DNA of 35,161 bases from Lachnospiraceae bacterium UBA1683 (GTDB lineage: Bacteria > Bacillota > Clostridia > Lachnospirales > Lachnospiraceae), in NCBI GenBank assembly GCA_002320245.1, contig DCKD01000032.1:1-35161 (forward strand), read 5' to 3'. The notes beneath the pieces were generated by a model that saw only the letters and a program-made list of their open reading frames with translations, was not told the DNA's origin and searched no databases. A program made the translations under genes and the position numbers. Below, one piece after another: positions 33,585 to 35,161 of the stretch (the stretch's first letter is position 1; each line of letters opens with the position of its first letter).

Positions 33585-33631
33585 AAAAGGAGATACCTGC
33601 ACAGAACCGTTCTGTTCGTGCCTGCATCTCC
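33585..33631 (-). terminator. Partial terminator between livK and livH
   Basis: On the minus strand GGAGAT...ATCTCC (33631-33626 with 33594-33589) closes a longer imperfect stem and is followed by TTTT. It lies in the 118-bp gap after livK. Such hairpins usually keep the binding-protein message more abundant than the rest of the operon. Confidence 0.55.
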
Positions 33632-33666
33632 CATAACATCAGCATCTGTGCCTATATGAACATGTT

Positions 33667-34839
33667 TTACTCTTCTCCGAGAATCTTATATGCTCCGTTC
33701 TCTACTACAACAACTGTAGGCTGTTTGGAAGGCTCGCCATCTTCAGACCATGTAATCTGCTTTCCTGTCAAACCGTCAATCTGAATCTCCGTCATCGCTT
33801 TCTGCATTGCATCCGAAATTTCAGAAACGCTCATATCCGGAGTTACATTTTCCTTCTCTGCTGCCTCCTTAATTACATATACGCAGTCATATGCATCTGC
33901 CGCAAACTGAATCGGAGTATCGCCGAACTTTTCTTTATATGCCGCTACAAACTTCTGAGTAGCATCATCCTGTGCGTCTGCCGTAAATGGTGTCAGGAAC
34001 ATAACCCCCTCTGCAAGAGATGTATCAAATCCGTCCAGTGCAAGAAGTCCGTCCATACCGTCACATCCGAAGTACTTTGGAGTATAGCCCATCTTCTGTG
34101 CCTGTGCAAGAATCAGAGATGCTTCCTGATAATAAATTGGGAGGAAAACAAGTTCTGCACCTGCACTTTTCGCTTTCTGAATCTGTACGGAAAAATCGGT
34201 CTTACTGTCCGCGGTAAACGCTTCAGCCGCTACAACATTAAGTTTTCTTGCCTTTGCTTCCTCTGAAAACTTCTGGTAAATACCTGAAGAATATGTATCC
34301 GAACTGTTATAAATTACTGCGATATTTTTTGCAATTCCATTATCTGCAATATAGTCTGCCGAAGCTTTCCCCTGGTTCGGATCGGAGAAACACATACGGA
34401 ATGCATTTTTATACTGGATACTGTCAACTGCAGTCGCTGATGGTGTAATCTGGAACATGTTGTCAGAATTCGTCTCTTCTACTACCGCTGTACAAGGTGT
34501 AGAAGTTGTTGTCCCTATCAGCATCTGCATCCCCCAGTCCTTCAACGTATTGTATGCATTGACAGACTTCTCTGAATCTGACTGGTCGTCCTCGAATTTG
34601 TACTCTATTTGTTTTCCGTTAATCCCGCCAGCCTCATTAATCTCATCTACCGCGAGCTGGATTCCGTTCTTAACCGCTGTTCCGTAAATTGCATTATCCC
34701 CGGTAGTTGGTCCGATGCCACCAATCTTAAATACATCTGAGTTTGTTTTCTTGTCGTTTCCGCCTGTGCACCCTGTAAGTGATGCAATCACCATAGCAGA
34801 TGCCATAACAAGACTGACAGCACGTGTAAATTTTTTCAT
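33667..34839 (-). CDS. livK: Branched-chain amino acid ABC transporter substrate-binding lipoprotein LivK
   Basis: A 390-residue lipoprotein. The signal sequence ends in SLTGC with Cys24 as the lipidation site, followed by a short GGNDKKTNSD linker. The periplasmic-binding-protein fold of LivJ/LivK type is clear: IGGIGPTTGDNAIYGTAVKNGIQLAVDEINEAGGINGKQIE. The start chosen is the ATG at 34839, 8 nt after AAGGAGG; the reading to 34899 lacks a signal-like start. First gene of the liv operon. Confidence 0.95.
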   Translation of the reverse strand: MKKFTRAVSLVMASAMVIASLTGCTGGNDKKTNSDVFKIGGIGPTTGDNAIYGTAVKNGIQLAVDEINEAGGINGKQIEYKFEDDQSDSEKSVNAYNTLKDWGMQMLIGTTTSTPCTAVVEETNSDNMFQITPSATAVDSIQYKNAFRMCFSDPNQGKASADYIADNGIAKNIAVIYNSSDTYSSGIYQKFSEEAKARKLNVVAAEAFTADSKTDFSVQIQKAKSAGAELVFLPIYYQEASLILAQAQKMGYTPKYFGCDGMDGLLALDGFDTSLAEGVMFLTPFTADAQDDATQKFVAAYKEKFGDTPIQFAADAYDCVYVIKEAAEKENVTPDMSVSEISDAMQKAMTEIQIDGLTGKQITWSEDGEPSKQPTVVVVENGAYKILGEE

Positions 34840-34870
34840 TTCCTTTACCTCCTTATAACTGATATCCGTT

Positions 34871-34899
34871 ATATTACCTTCCCAAAAGTACTTTGTCAA
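34871..34899 (-). promoter_or_regulatory. Sigma-A promoter of the liv operon
   Basis: TTGACA (34899-34894), a 17-bp spacer and TAATAT (34876-34871), 32 bp before the livK ATG. Confidence 0.75.
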
Positions 34900-34992
34900 G
34901 AGAAAAAACAGATTGCACTCTATTTTCTTCTGATTTCAGCATTTTTAATATGTGAAATATAAAAACCCAATAATTTTTAGTAAATTTGAATC

Positions 34993-35020
34993 AAAAAAAC
35001 AGTACCGTCTCCGATACTGT
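34993..35020 (-). terminator. Rho-independent terminator of a transcript entering from the right
   Basis: On the minus strand ACAGTATCG-GAGA-CGGTACTGT is a 9-bp stem with one G-U pair and a GNRA tetraloop, followed by seven T. It is upstream of the liv promoter, so it ends a different transcript, probably the rRNA operon. Confidence 0.88.
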
Positions 35021-35161
35021 TCTTTCATCCCATATTCAATAAGGCAACACTTAAACCCAATGTACCTTCAAAACTGCATACAAAGATTGTTTTATCATCC
35101 ATCTTGTTCCTATCACCGTGCTCCGCACTTAACGGATTTTATCCATTAAGCGCTCTTTGGT
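35021..35161 (-). other. Probable 3' trailer of an rRNA operon (23S end just outside the window)
   Basis: No open frame. On the minus strand the region begins ACCAAAGAG, contains a 12-bp hairpin (35153-35125, two G-U pairs) and then the stretch ATCTTTGTATGCAGTTTTGA, which resembles rRNA-spacer sequence of Lachnospiraceae. The ACC at the edge would fit the 3' end of 23S (GGCTTGACC). A strong terminator follows. No 5S rRNA can be seen. The assignment rests on remembered similarity only. Confidence 0.45.

Overview
The window looks like a chromosomal segment of a spore-forming, gut-type member of the Firmicutes, most likely Lachnospiraceae (Blautia/Dorea/Ruminococcus-like). The reasons are AddAB instead of RecBCD, a small acid-soluble spore protein, a CIRCE heat-shock operator, strong GGAGG ribosome binding sites, moderate GC, lipoprotein-type ABC binding proteins, and a host-glycan style hydrolase/importer locus. 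Genus assignment is inference. Almost every gene is on the minus strand; only a small XRE regulator and one broken reading frame are on the plus strand.

Layout. (1) 1-4816: a carbohydrate operon read right to left. It has two LplB/LplC-type permeases, a lipoprotein binding protein, an Asp-box sialidase-like protein and the first 47 codons of a GH20-like hexosaminidase cut by the window edge. (2) 4998-5781: two divergent XRE regulators whose consensus promoters each carry a copy of a GCTAGC/TTAAA operator-like repeat in the 17-bp spacer. (3) 5938-8139: htpG with its own promoter and a perfect CIRCE element. (4) 8157-11430: a cobalamin riboswitch followed by cbiM-cbiN-cbiQ-cbiO, an ECF-type cobalt importer. 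The operon is interrupted by two highly structured intergenic elements. (5) 11558-16968: a cell-envelope block with a PucR/CdaR-type regulator, ftsE, ftsX, an M23 peptidase with coiled coil (EnvC/PcsB-like) and a CtpA-type S41 protease. (6) 17187-18197: a divergent WecG/TagA-family protein and an alpha/beta-type SASP. (7) 18253-20578: a PadR-DUF1700-DUF4097-PspC operon behind a perfect sigma-A promoter. (8) 20589-27826: addB-addA, the double-strand-break helicase-nuclease. (9) 28029-29434: a DUF2935 metal-binding helical-bundle protein and an orphan, start-less reading frame. (10) 29476-34899: the branched-chain amino acid importer livK-H-M-G-F followed by a cytidylate-kinase-like gene. (11) 34993-35161: what looks like the 3' trailer and terminator of an rRNA operon entering from the right.

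How the pieces work together. The left operon probably imports and trims N-acetylated or sialylated oligosaccharides inside the cell, using an ATPase encoded elsewhere. The cobalt operon is controlled by B12 through its riboswitch. FtsEX with its adjacent M23 hydrolase is a divisome-linked peptidoglycan-cutting module. The PadR operon looks like an autoregulated envelope-sensing unit.

Most of the window is ordinary core genome. The most interesting non-textbook signals are the compact two-XRE switch with operators embedded in both promoters, a candidate MITE with a 9-bp target duplication inside the cobalt operon, the large hairpin wedged between the riboswitch aptamer and cbiM, direct HrcA-type control of an HtpG with two acidic insertions, and the orphan reading frame at 29020-29373. 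I see no CRISPR array, tRNA, transposase, integrase or origin.
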